64,000 nucleotides of DNA from Heterodera schachtii (GCA_023374025.1 SIJG01000053.1:868001-932000); one strand, 5' to 3'; positions 34,852-47,896 are shown, numbered from the stretch's first letter. Program-made: numbers and translations. The notes: generated by a model from the sequence alone, not told the origin.

Positions 34852-37112
34852 GCCAAATTGTTTTGCCTTTAAACCCAATAAATATGTAAATTGCTGTTGG
34901 ATTCATTTGTTAAGAGTGAAATCGGATAAAAAAGCTAATAAAGGGCTTTTGCTTTTTCCTTCGAAAGCGAATCGCGGCAAATTCTCGCGGATTCCATCGG
35001 CGGATTCCCTTCGCTTTTTGCCCCCCGCCAAATGTTTGTTCACTTTCATAATGCATTTTTTATCGCTTTCAAATGCCATTAATTCACTTTCAAATGCATT
35101 TGTTGTGCTTCGAATTTTCACTAACGGTGGATAAATTGACGAAGAGATGAAAAGATTAAAAAATGGGGGGGGGGGGGGGTAAAAGAGGGGGGGGGGGGGG
35201 GGGGGAGTCGAGAGTGTGGGGATCGGTCGAGAGCGGACGGGGTGATCAAACAATTCGCACTCCCCGCCCGATTTGAGGATGGTTATGGATCAAAAGCGAG
35301 GCCAAGTGATCTCTAAGCCGGAAATCGGTCTGTGTTCATCCAAAGGGGTGAACGGACGCATTAAGGAAACAGCGATCGATCAGCGATCAGAAAAAGAAAG
35401 ACTAAATTAATATTGGAGAAGTAAAAAATACAATATATTAAAAAATTGTAACGTTTTGAAAAATGATGAAGAGATAGAGCCGATCAGCAGAAGCACAAAT
35501 GAAACAATTTTCTTCGTCGTAGGTTCACACGCCCACTCATTTTTTGGACATTGTGACAAAAATGGGAATGGGTGATAGGGGAGGGAGAAGGAATGGAGGG
35601 ATGACGAAAAGGATGAAGATGAACACGATGAGGACGAGAAAGAGGATGATGAAGATGAGGAGGAGGAGGGGAAGGGAAGGGGAAGGACTGGACGGACATA
35701 AACAAATCAACTGTCCCCCTCCCCCCGAGTAAGGAATCATTCTCGTCCACCTCCCCCCTCCCATTCATTGATTCGTCATTTTCCCACCCTCACAGATTGC
35801 GCAAATTTCACTCCCGACAAAATGCGAGAAAAAGAGACGACAATTCTTCGAGGGGCGCCGACTGATCAATTTTCGGCAGCAAAATTATAAATGGGACGGG
35901 GAATGGAAAGTGCACTTTCGGCGGATGTATCAATTAAAATGGGACAAGCGAAGAAGGAGTGCGCGCATTTGTTGTTGTTTTTTTTCTGTTGAATTATAAT
36001 ATTTTTAAAATCATTCCAATTAATTGAAACAATTTGCTTTCATAAATCATTGTTGGGATGGCACACATTAATTAATGCTAATTACCTTTCAATTTCAATG
36101 AGTAGATTTTGTCAATAATCGATATTAAAGTCGAAAAGAGGAAAATGGTTGGAACAGTTTCAAGTTTTGGTATTAAAATTTAAAAATTTAAAAATTGGTT
36201 TCCGTTTGCTTTTCTCCTAAATTCGGATTTTCTGTCCATTTTGAGTGTGTTTTGCGATTACTTTGTGTTATTTTCCGGTTATTCTCAGTCATAAAATTGT
36301 GGCCAGTCGGACGGACGGATGGACAGAATGAACGACCAATGAATGAATGAATGAATGAATGATTGAATAATAATACTAATAATAATGGGTAAGTCCCCAA
36401 TTATTATTTTATTTTATTATGTCCACACGGAGAAATGCAAAATAATGGTCAGAAAATGGAAAAAGAAACGCCGGAGGGAAAATTGGGGGAGGGGGGGGGG
36501 GGGGGATTTGGGAGGGATTTACATGAAAAGAGAAAAGCAAATGATTTCAATTTAATTTTAGAAATTTAAATCAGTGATTGGTGGCGATGATGAAAGACTC
36601 GCAGAAACAAATAATAAAAAAAGCGGAGCGACGAATGCCCCGAGGCGAAGGCTAATTAATTAATGGCCAAATTAGGTGGAATTGGGAAAGATTGGAACTA
36701 ATGAATAAAAGAAAGAAAGAGAGAATGAATGAATGAAAGAATGCACTTTTGGATTATACAACAAAAAATGGGCCGAAGGGTTTCATTTGGCAATTCAAAT
36801 TTTAAAAAAAAGAAAAACAATTTGAAATAATAACCAAAAACCGAGGAAATGCATCTTCCATTAATGGCCCATTCTTCCATTTAACATGGCTTCACAAAAT
36901 GCCTGAATTGCATAATCAAACAATGCAATTTTACGCCTTCGACGCCCCCTTTGATGTGTCCGATGGGTTTTTGAGTCTGTCAATTGCCGAATAATTGCAA
37001 AGAATGAATGATTTATTGCAATGTTTTTTGGGGAGTTTTGTAAGCCAATTTAATATTTACATAATTTCATTTGTTTTTCCATTGCCCTTTTGGCGTAAAA
37101 TGCTTTCAATGA

Positions 37113-37310
37113 ATGAGCACAATTTTAACCGATTCCATTGAATTGGCGTTGCCGCGGAGGCAAAGCGAAGAAGACCTTGAGAAAATATTCACCTTCGGCT
37201 GGCAAAATGCCCTTGGGCGACGAAAATTGATTGTAAGGGACGACGGAATGGACGCGGGGGAGGGGGAAAATGAAGAAAAAAAAAGCATTGTTTATACGCC
37301 GTTTGAATGA
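37113..37310 (+). CDS. Possible small protein, 65 residues
   Basis: An ATG-initiated frame with a balanced amino-acid composition, unlike the low-complexity frames around it. It contains LPRRQSEEDLEKIFTFGWQ and ends VYTPFE. A second short coding-like stretch (36899-36994, MPELHNQTMQFYAFDAPF...) lies just upstream and may be another exon. No family is recognised. It may be a degenerate gene or chance. Confidence 0.25.
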   Translation: MSTILTDSIELALPRRQSEEDLEKIFTFGWQNALGRRKLIVRDDGMDAGEGENEEKKSIVYTPFE

Positions 37311-40300
37311 TGAGTGTCAAAATGATGACACCACCCAAAAATGATGGGATTAAATTCCATTTGAGCTGTGTGTGGGTTGGGTGGCAGCGGAATGAGCGGT
37401 GAATGACTTACGGCCCAAATCGGAATTAAATCGACAAAGGTTTTTATTTTAAGTTTATAAAATGCCTTTTGATCAGCTGATTTGTGTCATTCCCACCATT
37501 CATTCACTTCAAATTTCGCCTTCCTTTGGCGCGTCTTTCTTCACTTTTCGCTAAATGGGCCAATCTCTGAACAATTTCAGCAAAGTTTCACTTTGGGCTC
37601 GCGCACAAAATTCGGTCCTTCGATCGGTCACATTTTCCAAAATTAATTGTCAATCACTTTTGCCCCCTCTCTTTTCGGCAATTTGTCCGAATGATCGCAA
37701 AGAAAATGAAAAATGAATGATTCATTCATTAAAATGGACGAATAATGAGCATGGAATTTCTGTTTCTCAATAAGGTCAATTTCAGTTTAATAAACTGTTT
37801 CTTTGTGCGAATGAATGAAACTGACTAAATTCTCTTAAGTATACGATAATTAATCTCCAAATAGGGGCAAATATTTTTAAAAAAGGGGGATAAGGAGCAA
37901 ATAAATTTAGAGAAATTAAATTTCATAAAAAATGCCAAAATATTTATTGCATACAATAAGTGATAAAACCAAAAAAAAAAAAAACAAATTTTTCTTTTAA
38001 AAATCAGTGATTGTATAATGACTAATTCTGAAAAGGCATATAAATTTGTTATCTTTGAAAAGTGCGGGTCATTTCGCTTGTAAATTTTGAATATTTTGGG
38101 TTTTAGCGGTGTCTTTTTTTGTGTATTTTTGGCACAAAAATCGAAGCGCGGTCGGGCCATTAATTGTCCCATCTTCGGCTTCCAATTTCATCGCATTTAT
38201 TTGGTAGTGCGATTTTGTAACCACCGACAAATAAATACGGGTTTTTGGTTTTTTGGGGGTTATACCGCAATTTTTGGCGCGGGCTTTTGATTGCTCCGAG
38301 CAGCAGACTTCATTCACTGCTGTGCTGTGTTACGTGGGACAAAAGTCTTTTTCGGTGGGCTAATCACAGGGCAAAAAGAGGGGGGGGGGGGGGGGGGGGA
38401 AGAAGCTTTGTTAATGAAAGGGACAAATAAAAGCATTTGAACGGGGGCAATTAGTAATTGCACCAATTAGGGGGGCAGAGGGAGGAGGGGAGAGGAAAAG
38501 TCCAAGGAAAAGCCGAGGGAAAAGCAAAGGAAAAGCCGGGGGAAAGCCAGGGGAAAAGCATAAAAAGTAAGAAGGAAAGGACAAAGACAACAAATGCATT
38601 CGCTGATCTGTTGATGAAAGTAATTTCTTAGAAACTTTTTCGGGCGCAACTGAAGAGAAGCGAAAGAAATGAGTGGTAATATATTCGGACAATTACAATA
38701 ATAAAGGGCAAGAAAAAGTGTGTAAAGCAAATTAATGAAAACGAATGAGACAATTTTGTGTTGTAAAAAGGGCGAGAGAAAAGAAACCCGGGGGAAAAGC
38801 GGGGGGACGGGGAAAGTTTGGGAGGGAATGGCGCGGGGGGGGGGGGGTAAAAGTGCAGCACACTTTCTCCGCTTTTCTTCTTTTTTCTCCGCTTTTCTTC
38901 ACTTTCTTTCCCCTCTTTTTCCTCCTCCTTTTTGCATTTGCTTTACGCGCGAAATAATAAAAATGTTAAAATAAAAGACATTTGCTTTTGCACCAAAAAT
39001 AATTGAGACGACCGACGGACAATGAGAAGAGAAATGGGAGCAAATTGTGTAAAAATGCGCAAGGATAATTAATTGTTTGAGACGGACAAAAGGGGGAAAA
39101 AGGGGAGAGGGGGGGGGGGGGGGGGGGAGGGGAAGGGGTGTCATTACCGACACGTGTCGTCCAATTGTCCAATTGCGCACAGTGTAAAAGGGAGGACAAA
39201 TGGACGAATATTTGGCCAAAATTTAAACAATGCTTTCTTTTGGTGTTTGCTTATGCTTTTCCCTATATTTGCTGCTGCTTCTCCCCTTTTGCTGCCCTTG
39301 GGCGTTGAAATGAGTTCAATTGTTCGGAAGAAAGGGAAAAAGGAAAGAATTTTCTGCCGAATTTCGCTTCCGCCGCCGCCCCCGGGGCGGGCGATGTCCG
39401 TTTTTTCGCCCGCACTTCGCCAGCGGCGAAAAGTGCAAAAGAAAAATGGGAGGGGATAAAACACAGAGAATTAATACATAAATAAGCACAATAAAACAAG
39501 ATGAACTCTTCTGAATTAAGCTGCCATCGGATTTGCAGGACAGAAAAGGAAAACATTTATTAAGCATTTCCTTTGATGGTGCCGACGGAAAACATTTTGA
39601 AAATTGAAGAAATTATTCATAATTTATTTGTAAATATTAAAATATATATAAACAATGAGGTATGTTTTGCACCCACGGGCATATTACCAATTTCCAAGTA
39701 CTTCTTGAAATAAAAACATTTTTGCTATCATCGAAAGTTAAATATTGTAATAAGCAGCTCAAAAAAAGTTATCGTTATGAAAAACGCAAAAACTCAGAAA
39801 GTCGATTTTTATTTCTAATTATTTTTAATTAATAATTAGAAGAGGTTAATAAAGCATGCAAAAAACTTTCTAATGATTCTATGATTGTTGTTAGGTTTGA
39901 CCAGCAAAAAAGTTATTTAAAATATTGTTTAATTGTTCGATTTGTATTTATTTGTAGGGATTATATGCTCATTTGCATTTGTTCGCCCAATCCTAGGGTC
40001 TTTTGTGCTTTTATCTGTCCCCCCCCCCTTTGCTTTGGCATTGTCAATTTGCCATTATAAATTGGCCCTTCCTTCGCCCTCTCTTTCACTTTCTCTTCCC
40101 TCCCCCCTTTTTCCTCTTTCATTTGCTCTTTTCACTGCGCGAAATCCCATCAAAAAGCAACAAAAAAAAAAGAAGGGCAAATGAATGAAAGTGAAATTGG
40201 CGGAGTGAATTAAAAGAATGCGATTCGAATAAAACGAGCAAAAATGAGGCGAACTGATTGAGAGGGACGGACGGACCCACCGACGGATAATTCGGATGGA

Positions 40301-41883
40301 TTTGGATTGGATTTTCGAATAACGACGACGGACTTTTTACGTTGGGGGATAAATAAAATGCAAACAAAAAAACGGACGAAGAAACAAAAGCATTTTCGGT
40401 CCTAAAAAGTTTTGTTGAACACAAAAAAAATGTTTGCTTAAGCATAAAAAATTAATCCATAAGTAATTTAATTTTAACTGCAAAATTTGAAAACATTTTA
40501 TTGACAATAACAAAAATAAACAATTTACGATAGGAAATTCAATCAAATTTCAATATTTAATTTTGAAAAATATGAACAAAATAAAATATTTAAATATTTT
40601 TTAAATGAATTTATTTAAAAAAATATTTATCCATTAATTGAGCATTGGAAATATTTGTAATATGTGCAATTTCGGTTTCTAAAACAATTACAAATATTTG
40701 CAAACGAAGTGCCTGAGGGAGGGGGAGAGTAATTAGCAGGTAATAATGGGTCGAAGGACGTGGCAAAAAGCAAAGACATTATTACCACCATAGAAATTAT
40801 GTGATAATTGAGGTGTGTGAGTTATTTTATTAGTCAGACCGATTGGCCAATCGGACGAAAAAAAGAAGACGAAAAGCCGGGGACATTAAACGGCGTGGCC
40901 AACCGATTGATCCGCCCATTCGGTCCCTCTTTTGTTATGGCCAATGATCACAGCTAATCTGAGAGTGAATTACAATTCAAATTCTGTTTTTCTTTCTCGT
41001 GCGTTTCGTTCTCTGTTTCGTCTGTACTCTCTCCTCATACCGTAGTCCACGAAAACATCGCCATACATTCGGAAGGACAAATTCAATGGGCGACGGCAAA
41101 AGAGCAGAAGCTGCCGCCGTTGGTCGTCCTCCTCCTTTTAGTCCTCCTCCTTCTGCTGCTTCCTTGGCCACACGATGGGCCAAAGTGTGCGCGACTCGCC
41201 GCTTTTTTTGTTGAAAAACATTGGCCAACAGCACAGCGAATCAATCATTTGGCAGGGCAAAAGCCGGTCGCCCCCGGCGATTATTGTCCGATTTGCGCAT
41301 GAGAGAAGCGACGGAAGAAAGTGTGAAGATGGGACCGGGGAAGAAGCTCACATTGTGAAAAGGCACAACAAATACACAACACAACAACAAACAGTGGGGC
41401 GACGCAACAGAAACAAAACAAAAAACAACGGGGAGGGGGGGGGGGGAAGTGATTGGGCCCCTTTTGGTGCCATTTGCCATCATTTTTTGAAATTTCAATT
41501 TATTAGTTTATGCCATTTATTTTTTTATTATTTATTTTTGTTTTTCTGTTTCAGTCACTTTCTTATGCAAAGTGTGCTTCTTTCTTTCTTTCTCTTATCA
41601 ATTATCATATGCATAAATAAATGACAACAAATGTTGCACTTTCTTTCTTTTCTTTTTGTTTCGTCCCCACTTTTTCACTTTTCTCCCTTTTTTATCGTCG
41701 TTTGATCGGTCGTTGTGTGAATGTTTGGACGATGATGACACTTTGCAGAATGTTTTGTGAAGATAAAAAACAAAAAATAAATAAATACATAAATAATATT
41801 TGCATAATTTACTTTTCGATTTACCTTTTCTTTCCCTTGGGGCCTTATTTCCGTCTTGCGGTTAATTTCTTAAAATTTAGTGC

Positions 41884-42012
41884 TTAACCGTGGTTTATTT
41901 AACCATGGTTAGCTTAACCACGGTTAAAGACGAGAATACATATTTTGGTTAAAAATAAACCGCGGTTAAATAAACCACGGTTAAGGCGTTAACCACGGTT
42001 AACTTAACCGGG
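41884..42012. repeat. Cluster of TTAACC(A/G)(T/C)GGTTAA palindromes
   Basis: At least seven near-palindromic units (TTAACCGTGGTT, TTAACCATGGTTA, TTAACCACGGTTAA and variants) fall in 130 bp and are arranged as a larger inverted repeat around about 41935. There is no coding potential. Confidence 0.8.
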
Positions 42013-42948
42013 AGACGGGAATAAGTCCCCTGAAAATGTTCACTGATCACCCAAACTTTGAATTGGATTTTGTGTGTCATTAATCAGTTGATCATCACCT
42101 TTTCATTTGAATTAACACAATTACAAATTGTGCCATTCGCCCCGCTAATCCCCCAAAAATGCCTTTGATTCGTCCGCCAATTAACCGCTTCCCCAAATTT
42201 GTCCTACAAATTCAAATTTGCGTTACCCCCCCCCCCCCCTCTTCAAATTTTGGTCTTTTGTTTCCTCAAGCGAATATTTGAATTTGACACATTTTCTATA
42301 CATACGATAATCCCCAACAGTGCATTAAGATTTTGTGATTTCGTACGCTCATTTGTGCCATTTCCTTCCGAATGGCGTCTTTTTCACTTTTCCCCTTTTC
42401 CCCCTCCGTTTTCTTTTCTCTCCCGCCTTTTTAATAAATAATAATTTTATTTTCTTTTTTTTCATTCTCTGGTTTCTTTCTAAATAATTTATTTAAATTT
42501 CCGTTTGGTTATTCAAAATTCCGTCGTGCCAAAAATTCCTTCGAATTGTGTCCTCAGAGAGTAAACTAACAATTGGACATCCATCCATCCCGTTTTCCCA
42601 TTTACAGCAATTTTTGCGATCCCATCACCCATAATTCGCCGCGCCCTACGAATTGGGCAACCAAATTTATTATCCGGGCAAGGAAAGGGAACGCCTTTAT
42701 CTGCTTTGGACAGTTTTTTTGGATTTGTTGTTGTTGGCAAACAAATTTATGATAATGATGGGAACGGATGGGGTGAGGAAACGAATGAGTGAATGACCAG
42801 TGGCCGAAAATGGGAATTTTATAGCAGAGAAATTTATGATGGAGACCTTTTTAATGGCTAAATAGCATCAGAATATTAGCATTAATTCAAGTCATTAGTG
42901 CTACAGTATTTCTTTGAAACGGTCCCTCCCTTTTTTCCCTCCCCTTTT

Positions 42949-43042
<94 letters not shown>
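42949..43042. repeat. (TC)n microsatellite, about 95 bp
   Basis: Almost uninterrupted CT dinucleotides. The serine/leucine and arginine/glutamate frames across it are artefacts. Confidence 0.97.
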
Positions 43043-43046
<4 letters not shown>

Positions 43047-44289
43047 TTCGCCGCTTCTCTTTCTCCCATATGTTTTCTGTTGACCATTTTGGCTCCTCTA
43101 AATTGCCTAATTTATTACATGTCTAATTTTTGGCCCTCCATCCGTTAACTTATTAATTTACACTTCCTCCACTTTCTCGTCGCCCAACCGAACCGACGAC
43201 ACATTGACGCCGACTTTTTCTGATTTTGTGCCATAAATTTGCCCAGACTTCCCCCCCCCCCACTCGCATCTTTCCCTTCGGCAATGTTTTGCTTTCTCTC
43301 ATTTTGTCCCATTAAAATTGGCCATTTGCCGGCACTTTGTAAGAGCCGACGGAAAATGTGCAAAATTATCTTTGGCGACGGCTCACTCATTTCACAGATT
43401 CAAACGACAAATACAGTAATTCATTCATTCATTCCTCAAAAGTGAGCTGAACTTTTTAAAACTTTTTAATCGGAAATTCTCCTTTCTTTTCTCTTTATCA
43501 TAATTAATGTCAGCAGAAGGGTAAAGGGTGTGTAATTAATGCCTTTTGTTCATTTAATGTACTAATTATAAATGCGTAATTGTCATCGGAAATGATAATT
43601 ATGCGTAACACACAAAACAAAAACAACGATTTTTTAAAACGTCCACTTTTTAATGTTTTATAACGCCCATTTTTCTTCTTCGCTAAAAGCACTCAATTTA
43701 TATACATCAAAAATTTTGCCGAATTTTCTGTGTTTTATTGTCGTTTGGTTGTAACAAAATCACTTTTCCGCTGCTCCTCTGTTGCCGCCGGCGTTGATGG
43801 GATTACACCTGTCAAAACACCAAACAAAACTCGCCGGATTTTTGAGCATTTTTTGGTGGTGGGAAAAGAAAGAAATGTCTTTAGCAGCAGAAGGGGGGGG
43901 GGGGGGGGGTTCTGTGTCCAAATTTGTTTTAACGCGTTGTAATTGGACGACGGAATTGCGTTTTGGGTGGTGGGCGGTGCAACAGACGCACCAATCCGAA
44001 GAAAATCCCACCGAACTCTCACAAATTCATACAGTCCATCAACAGTTTTGTTCAATTGTCCATTTGTGGAAAGACTGTCTTGGATGAATTTCACTTTGAC
44101 AGCCGACGGTTGGAAACAGAAATTCAAACAAATAACCAATGTTTTTTATTTGACATTTTGATTTTTGATAGTTTATTTTTTCTGTTTTTCCTATCCAATT
44201 TTCAAAATTTATAATAAAAAGAATATTCAGACTAATAGCAAATTTCTATTGTTTGTAAGTGCAATTCTTCTTCTCCCTTCCTTTTCCTA

Positions 44290-45696
44290 ATGATGGGACC
44301 AACTCAAAAGAACACGAGGCTCAACTTCACCATCGACCAACTCATCGTCCGTCCGTTGCGCGACTCGCAACGCGTCAACGTCGTTCCTCCGCCGACCGTA
44401 ACAAACGCAGCGCAGCAAACGCAGCAGCCACCGTTGGCTGCACTTCAGCAGCAGACACTGCAGCAACTGACAAATGGTACAAATTGAGGAGGGAAATTGG
44501 CAAAAGATAACTCCCGCATTTTTTCAAAATGAGTTTGGCGTGTTGACTTTTTTCTCATTGTTTTTTTTTTATTTTCAAAATCCGAATTTGCGTCTTCCTT
44601 TTTCAGTGCGTTGGCCCTCTCTTCCGTCGTCCGCCTTTCGACCCCTTTTTCCCCCTCCCCTCTCCGCGCCGTTCGCTTTTTCTCCCTTCACTCTTCCGTC
44701 TCTTTTTTTCTCTTCTCCGCCCTTCTCTCTTCCGATTCCGTCTTCTTTGCCCAACAATTTGTCTTCATCGTTTCATCCGTCACCTTTTTTGATGCTCACT
44801 CCGCCAACTCGCGCCGCTTTGATGGCCATCGCCCTCCAAAGACAACAACAGCAGCACTTGGGAAGTGCGGGCAGTTCAACGGGGCCGAGCAGCACATGCT
44901 CATCCTCACAGTCAGCGGACACGACGGAGGTGGGAAACGAAAAACAACCAATTTCTGGCATGTTTTAGTAGCGAGCGTTTTTATATATAATGGCAAATAG
45001 GTAATAATGCTTTTTTTTCTACCCCTATTCTGAAAGAGTGCCAAAATTAAAAATTCACTACAAATGGGCCAATGGATAAACTTAATCATGTTTGCTATTT
45101 GGATTTCGGATGAACAAAACTAATAAATGCTTTTAATGTTTTTTATTCCTTTTCTGTATGGCACACATTTCCTCTTCAGTGTGTTGCCATTCGTACCGAA
45201 AATCGCCTAGGCGTTGTTTCTCCGACGTTGCGACACAAAAATTTGACGCTTCATGAGACACCGAAACGATCGAACAGAAAAAGAGGACTGACTAATCGCA
45301 CGCGATCTATTGCAGCGGGAGACGATTCGACGAAAGCCGAATGCGAAATTTGTCACAAAAAATTTGGACGCCCGTGGCTGCTGAACGGACATATGCGAAC
45401 ACACAGTGATTTATTATAATCATTCCAAGCCACAAAAAACACTTAAAAATTATTTTAGGCGGGGACAAACCGTACAGCTGCGAAAAATGCGACAAAACAT
45501 TTGCGGACCGCAGCAATTGTCGTGCCCATGAACGAACACACGGAGGTATTTGGAATTTGGGGTTATCAATTTGAATTATTAAATTTCAGCGGAAAAACCC
45601 TTCGAATGCCCTCGCTGCAAGAAAGCATTCAAAGTGAAGTCTTATCTAACGAAACACAAGAAATCATGCGGGAAAAGTGAATCGATTGGTGATTGA
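44290..45696 (+). CDS. C2H2 zinc-finger transcription factor, Snail/Scratch-like, five exons
   Basis: Exons 44290-44476, 44607-44929, 45180-45405, 45459-45545 and 45590-45696 join with consistent phases into 309 residues. The N-terminal half is Gln/Pro/Ser-rich, as in activation or repression regions. Finger 1 contains [14 protein letters not shown], finger 2 [18 protein letters not shown], and finger 3 [21 protein letters not shown]. The RPWLL.GH.RTH and FADRSN.RAH signatures are typical of Snail/Scratch proteins, nuclear DNA-binding repressors. Only three fingers are present where relatives usually have four or five, and the last ends in H-x3-C. The stop codon falls inside a sequence that recurs at 49.06 kb. 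Family call is good; orthology is uncertain. Confidence 0.85.
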
Positions 45697-45895
45697 AGTT
45701 TTTTGTGTATTTCGTCAATTTATGACCTTTTTGGCGTATTTCTTTCACATCTTCTCACAATTTGTACTTTTTTCTCCATTTGTATTATGTGAATCTTTTT
45801 TATGCAATTACGGTTTTTGTTTTCTGTGTTTGAATACAATTTTGACATGGGTTCGTCCACGTCTCCCCCGCAAATTACACCGATTTGTAGAGACA
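45670..45895. repeat. Dispersed repeat, copy 1
   Basis: Starts GGAAAAGTGAATCG inside the last zinc-finger exon and runs through TATGACCTTTTTGGCGTATT and TTTGAATACAATTTTGACAT to CCCCCGCAAATTAC. It recurs at 49056-49250 and, in its 3' part, at 63697-63840. Confidence 0.85.
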
Positions 45896-45992
45896 TGAAC
45901 ATTCATTAGGCTTAATAAGTAATCAGATAATACGTAAAGTATGTATAATTTATTTGTTTTATACATTCAATACACACAGAAAATACACAAGA

Positions 45993-46295
45993 TCACTGAA
46001 ACGCCTTGTAAGAAATAAGGATGAGATCCGCGGGCGGTGAATCCGTTTTCGTCGACCGCTTCCCTTCACTGTTAACATTATAAACAAAAGTCCGTTGTCG
46101 GCGCCGACGGTAAATCAGAAGCACAACCGAATTGATCAGTAGAAGAAGGAGCAAGCTGAATAATGAAGAGTAATGGAGGAGGCAAAGTTGTGAGAAGAAG
46201 GCAACTTACAACACTCCACCCGCTATTAGCACAAATCCCAAAGTGTTTCCTTTGGCGTTGCTATTCGCATCCGAAACATTCGTTTTATTCGACAT
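45993..46295 (-). CDS. Small single-pass membrane protein, two exons
   Basis: Exon 1 is 46210-46295 and exon 2 is 45993-46155, joined by a GT-AG intron in phase 2, giving 82 residues. A polar N-terminus (MSNKTNVSDANSNAKGN) with a possible N-glycosylation site is followed by a long hydrophobic helix spanning the splice site (residues 19-43, ending NSVVLLIY), then an arginine cluster RRRRQR and a polar tail. The positive-inside rule places the tail in the cytoplasm. No family is recognised. It is convergent with the zinc-finger gene. Confidence 0.6.
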
Positions 46296-46605
46296 GGACG
46301 CTGGCGCGCGTTGTTTATGGAACAAATAAAATTCCTAAAATTGCCTGCCGCATTAAAAGTGATTCTAGTTTTTTTTTTTTTTGTCCAAAAGTGAAAAATG
46401 ACAATTTCAAAAATTATTTTTGAAGGTTTTTGGTTTTTGCCAACCAAACTGAATAATCTTGGTATCATTAAAAGCTCTTGATGAGGAAAACCTTTAATAT
46501 GAGCGTTCGAAAATTTATTTTTTAAATAAAAAAAAGTTAAAAGAGCAAAGTAAATTCTGTTCATCTCTATTACATAACACAGAGATAAAGAAATAGAACG
46601 CCAAA

Positions 46606-46734
46606 ATGAGAGGTGTATTTTCTTTACTCTCTCTATTTGTTGGTTCATCTCTCGTTTGGGGTGCTAAAATGCCGTGCGGCAGAGAAAAGACAGGAAAAAT
46701 GATTTTTTTGAATCAGAAATTTTATGAGGGCGAA
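46606..46734 (+). CDS. Signal-peptide exon of a secreted protein (partial)
   Basis: The ATG begins MRGVFSLLSLFVGSSLVWG, a clear signal peptide, followed by about 25 polar residues. A GT donor fits near 46735 (GAA/GTACAA). No downstream exon could be linked because the following 1.5 kb consists of MITEs. The gene may be broken, or its next exon may lie beyond them. Confidence 0.45.
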
Positions 46735-46865
46735 GTACAAAAGGTGCCGGTGCCCCCCACCCAAAATTTACATCACAATCATAAACATCTAATTTTTCTA
46801 CTCACATTTTCATAAAATGCTTATTAATAACTTTAATAACAAGATTAGTAATAGGTAGTATGTAT

Positions 46866-47888
46866 CAGGGATGGCACGGAATTCCGACTTCCGACATTTT
46901 TGGGGTCGGAATTCCGATTTCCGAAAAATTTTGGTCGTCGGAATTCCGATTTCCGAAATTTTTGATAAAAAGTCGGAAATTTTTTTTTAATTTTTTTTCA
47001 AAAAATTAGTAATTTTTGTACAATTTCTGTTAATAAATTGCACTGAAATTTTCAAAAAATTTTCCGGCGGCGCCTATCGGCACCGCCGTACTCTAAAAAC
47101 CTTAATTTTCTTGAAAAATTAGCTCAAAATCGCTAAATTTAGTCATTTTTGGACAAAATTTCTTAACAAAACGTATTAAAAAATTGCAAATTTCCCGGCG
47201 GAGCCTATCGGCACCGCCGGACGTCTGTCCCCGCCCCTGTTCACCAAAATTCTTTGAAAAAAGCGCGCCGCAAAAAAACAATGTAAAATGACATGAAAAA
47301 ATTTTCATGAAAATCATTGAATACTTTTTTCAAGCGAATATGCTAAAAACATTTGTGAAATCACCTTTTAATAGTTAAGAATTTAAAAAAATTAGGGCTC
47401 TTATATGGTTTGTCCCCCATAACTTTTTTGAAAAAATTACAATTTTTAAAGAGCGGATAAAACACCTTTTCTTAGGTTTTCAGGGTCGCTGATCACGAAT
47501 CCGGCATCCATTTCGAACCCCTAACCCAAATTCGGACAAAAAGTCAAAAACTCAATTTTTAACAAAATTAACATTTTTGCACAAAAGCGATTTAATTCGA
47601 ATTCGGGGCTCGAAATGGGTCAAAACGAATGCCGGAATCGTGATTTTCGACCCCGAAAACCTAAGGAAAAGTGTTCTATCCGACTCTATAAAAATTAATA
47701 TTTTTTAAAAAAATTATGGGGGACAAACCTATAAGAGCCAAAATTACCTAATAAAATATTTAGAAATTTTTATTATATTTTATGAAAAATTCCGACGTTT
47801 TTGGGGTCGGAATTCCGACTTCCGAAATATTTTTGACCCCCGGAATTCCGATTTCCGAAAATTTTGGGGCCTCGGAATGCCATCCCTG
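46866..47888. mobile_element. hAT-like non-autonomous element 1 (1,023 bp)
   Basis: Ends CAGGGATGGCA... TGCCATCCCTG, with GTATGTAT on both sides (46858-46865 and 47889-47896). Internal sequence includes many copies of GGAATTCCGA(C/T)TTCCGA and no ORF for a transposase. A second inverted-repeat element is nested at 47395-47739. Confidence 0.85.
47395..47739. mobile_element. Nested MITE, about 345 bp
   Basis: Inverted termini GGGCTCTTATA...TATAAGAGCC continue through TTTGTCCCCCATAA and its complement. A probable 7-bp duplication AAAATTA flanks it. The interior shares GTCGCTGATCACGAAT and related text with the inverted repeat at 61.0-61.4 kb. Confidence 0.7.
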
Positions 47889-47896
47889 GTATGTAT

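Larger units (their letters stand above)
32062..44289. other. Gene-poor 12 kb region rich in homopolymer G/C tracts
   Basis: No convincing multi-exon gene was found on either strand. Many runs of 9-20 G or C occur (near 32420, 32590, 33460, 33500-33540, 33800-33900, 34140, 35165-35205, 36490, 38385, 38850, 39110, 40020, 41430, 42228, 43252, 43895). There are also AT-rich blocks and CATT/AATG tracts (33045, 36345). Open frames here are low-complexity and overlap on both strands. The first part (32062-32135) is the 5' flank of the SEA-protein gene and is duplicated at 61.45 kb. Confidence 0.5.

Noticed and set aside
40977..41234. Small ORFs in a region with moderate GC
   Set aside because: Overlap on both strands, no consistent splice signals, low-complexity Ala/Pro/Leu content.
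42887..43087. Arg-Glu and Ser-Leu repeat ORFs
   Set aside because: Artefacts of the TC microsatellite.
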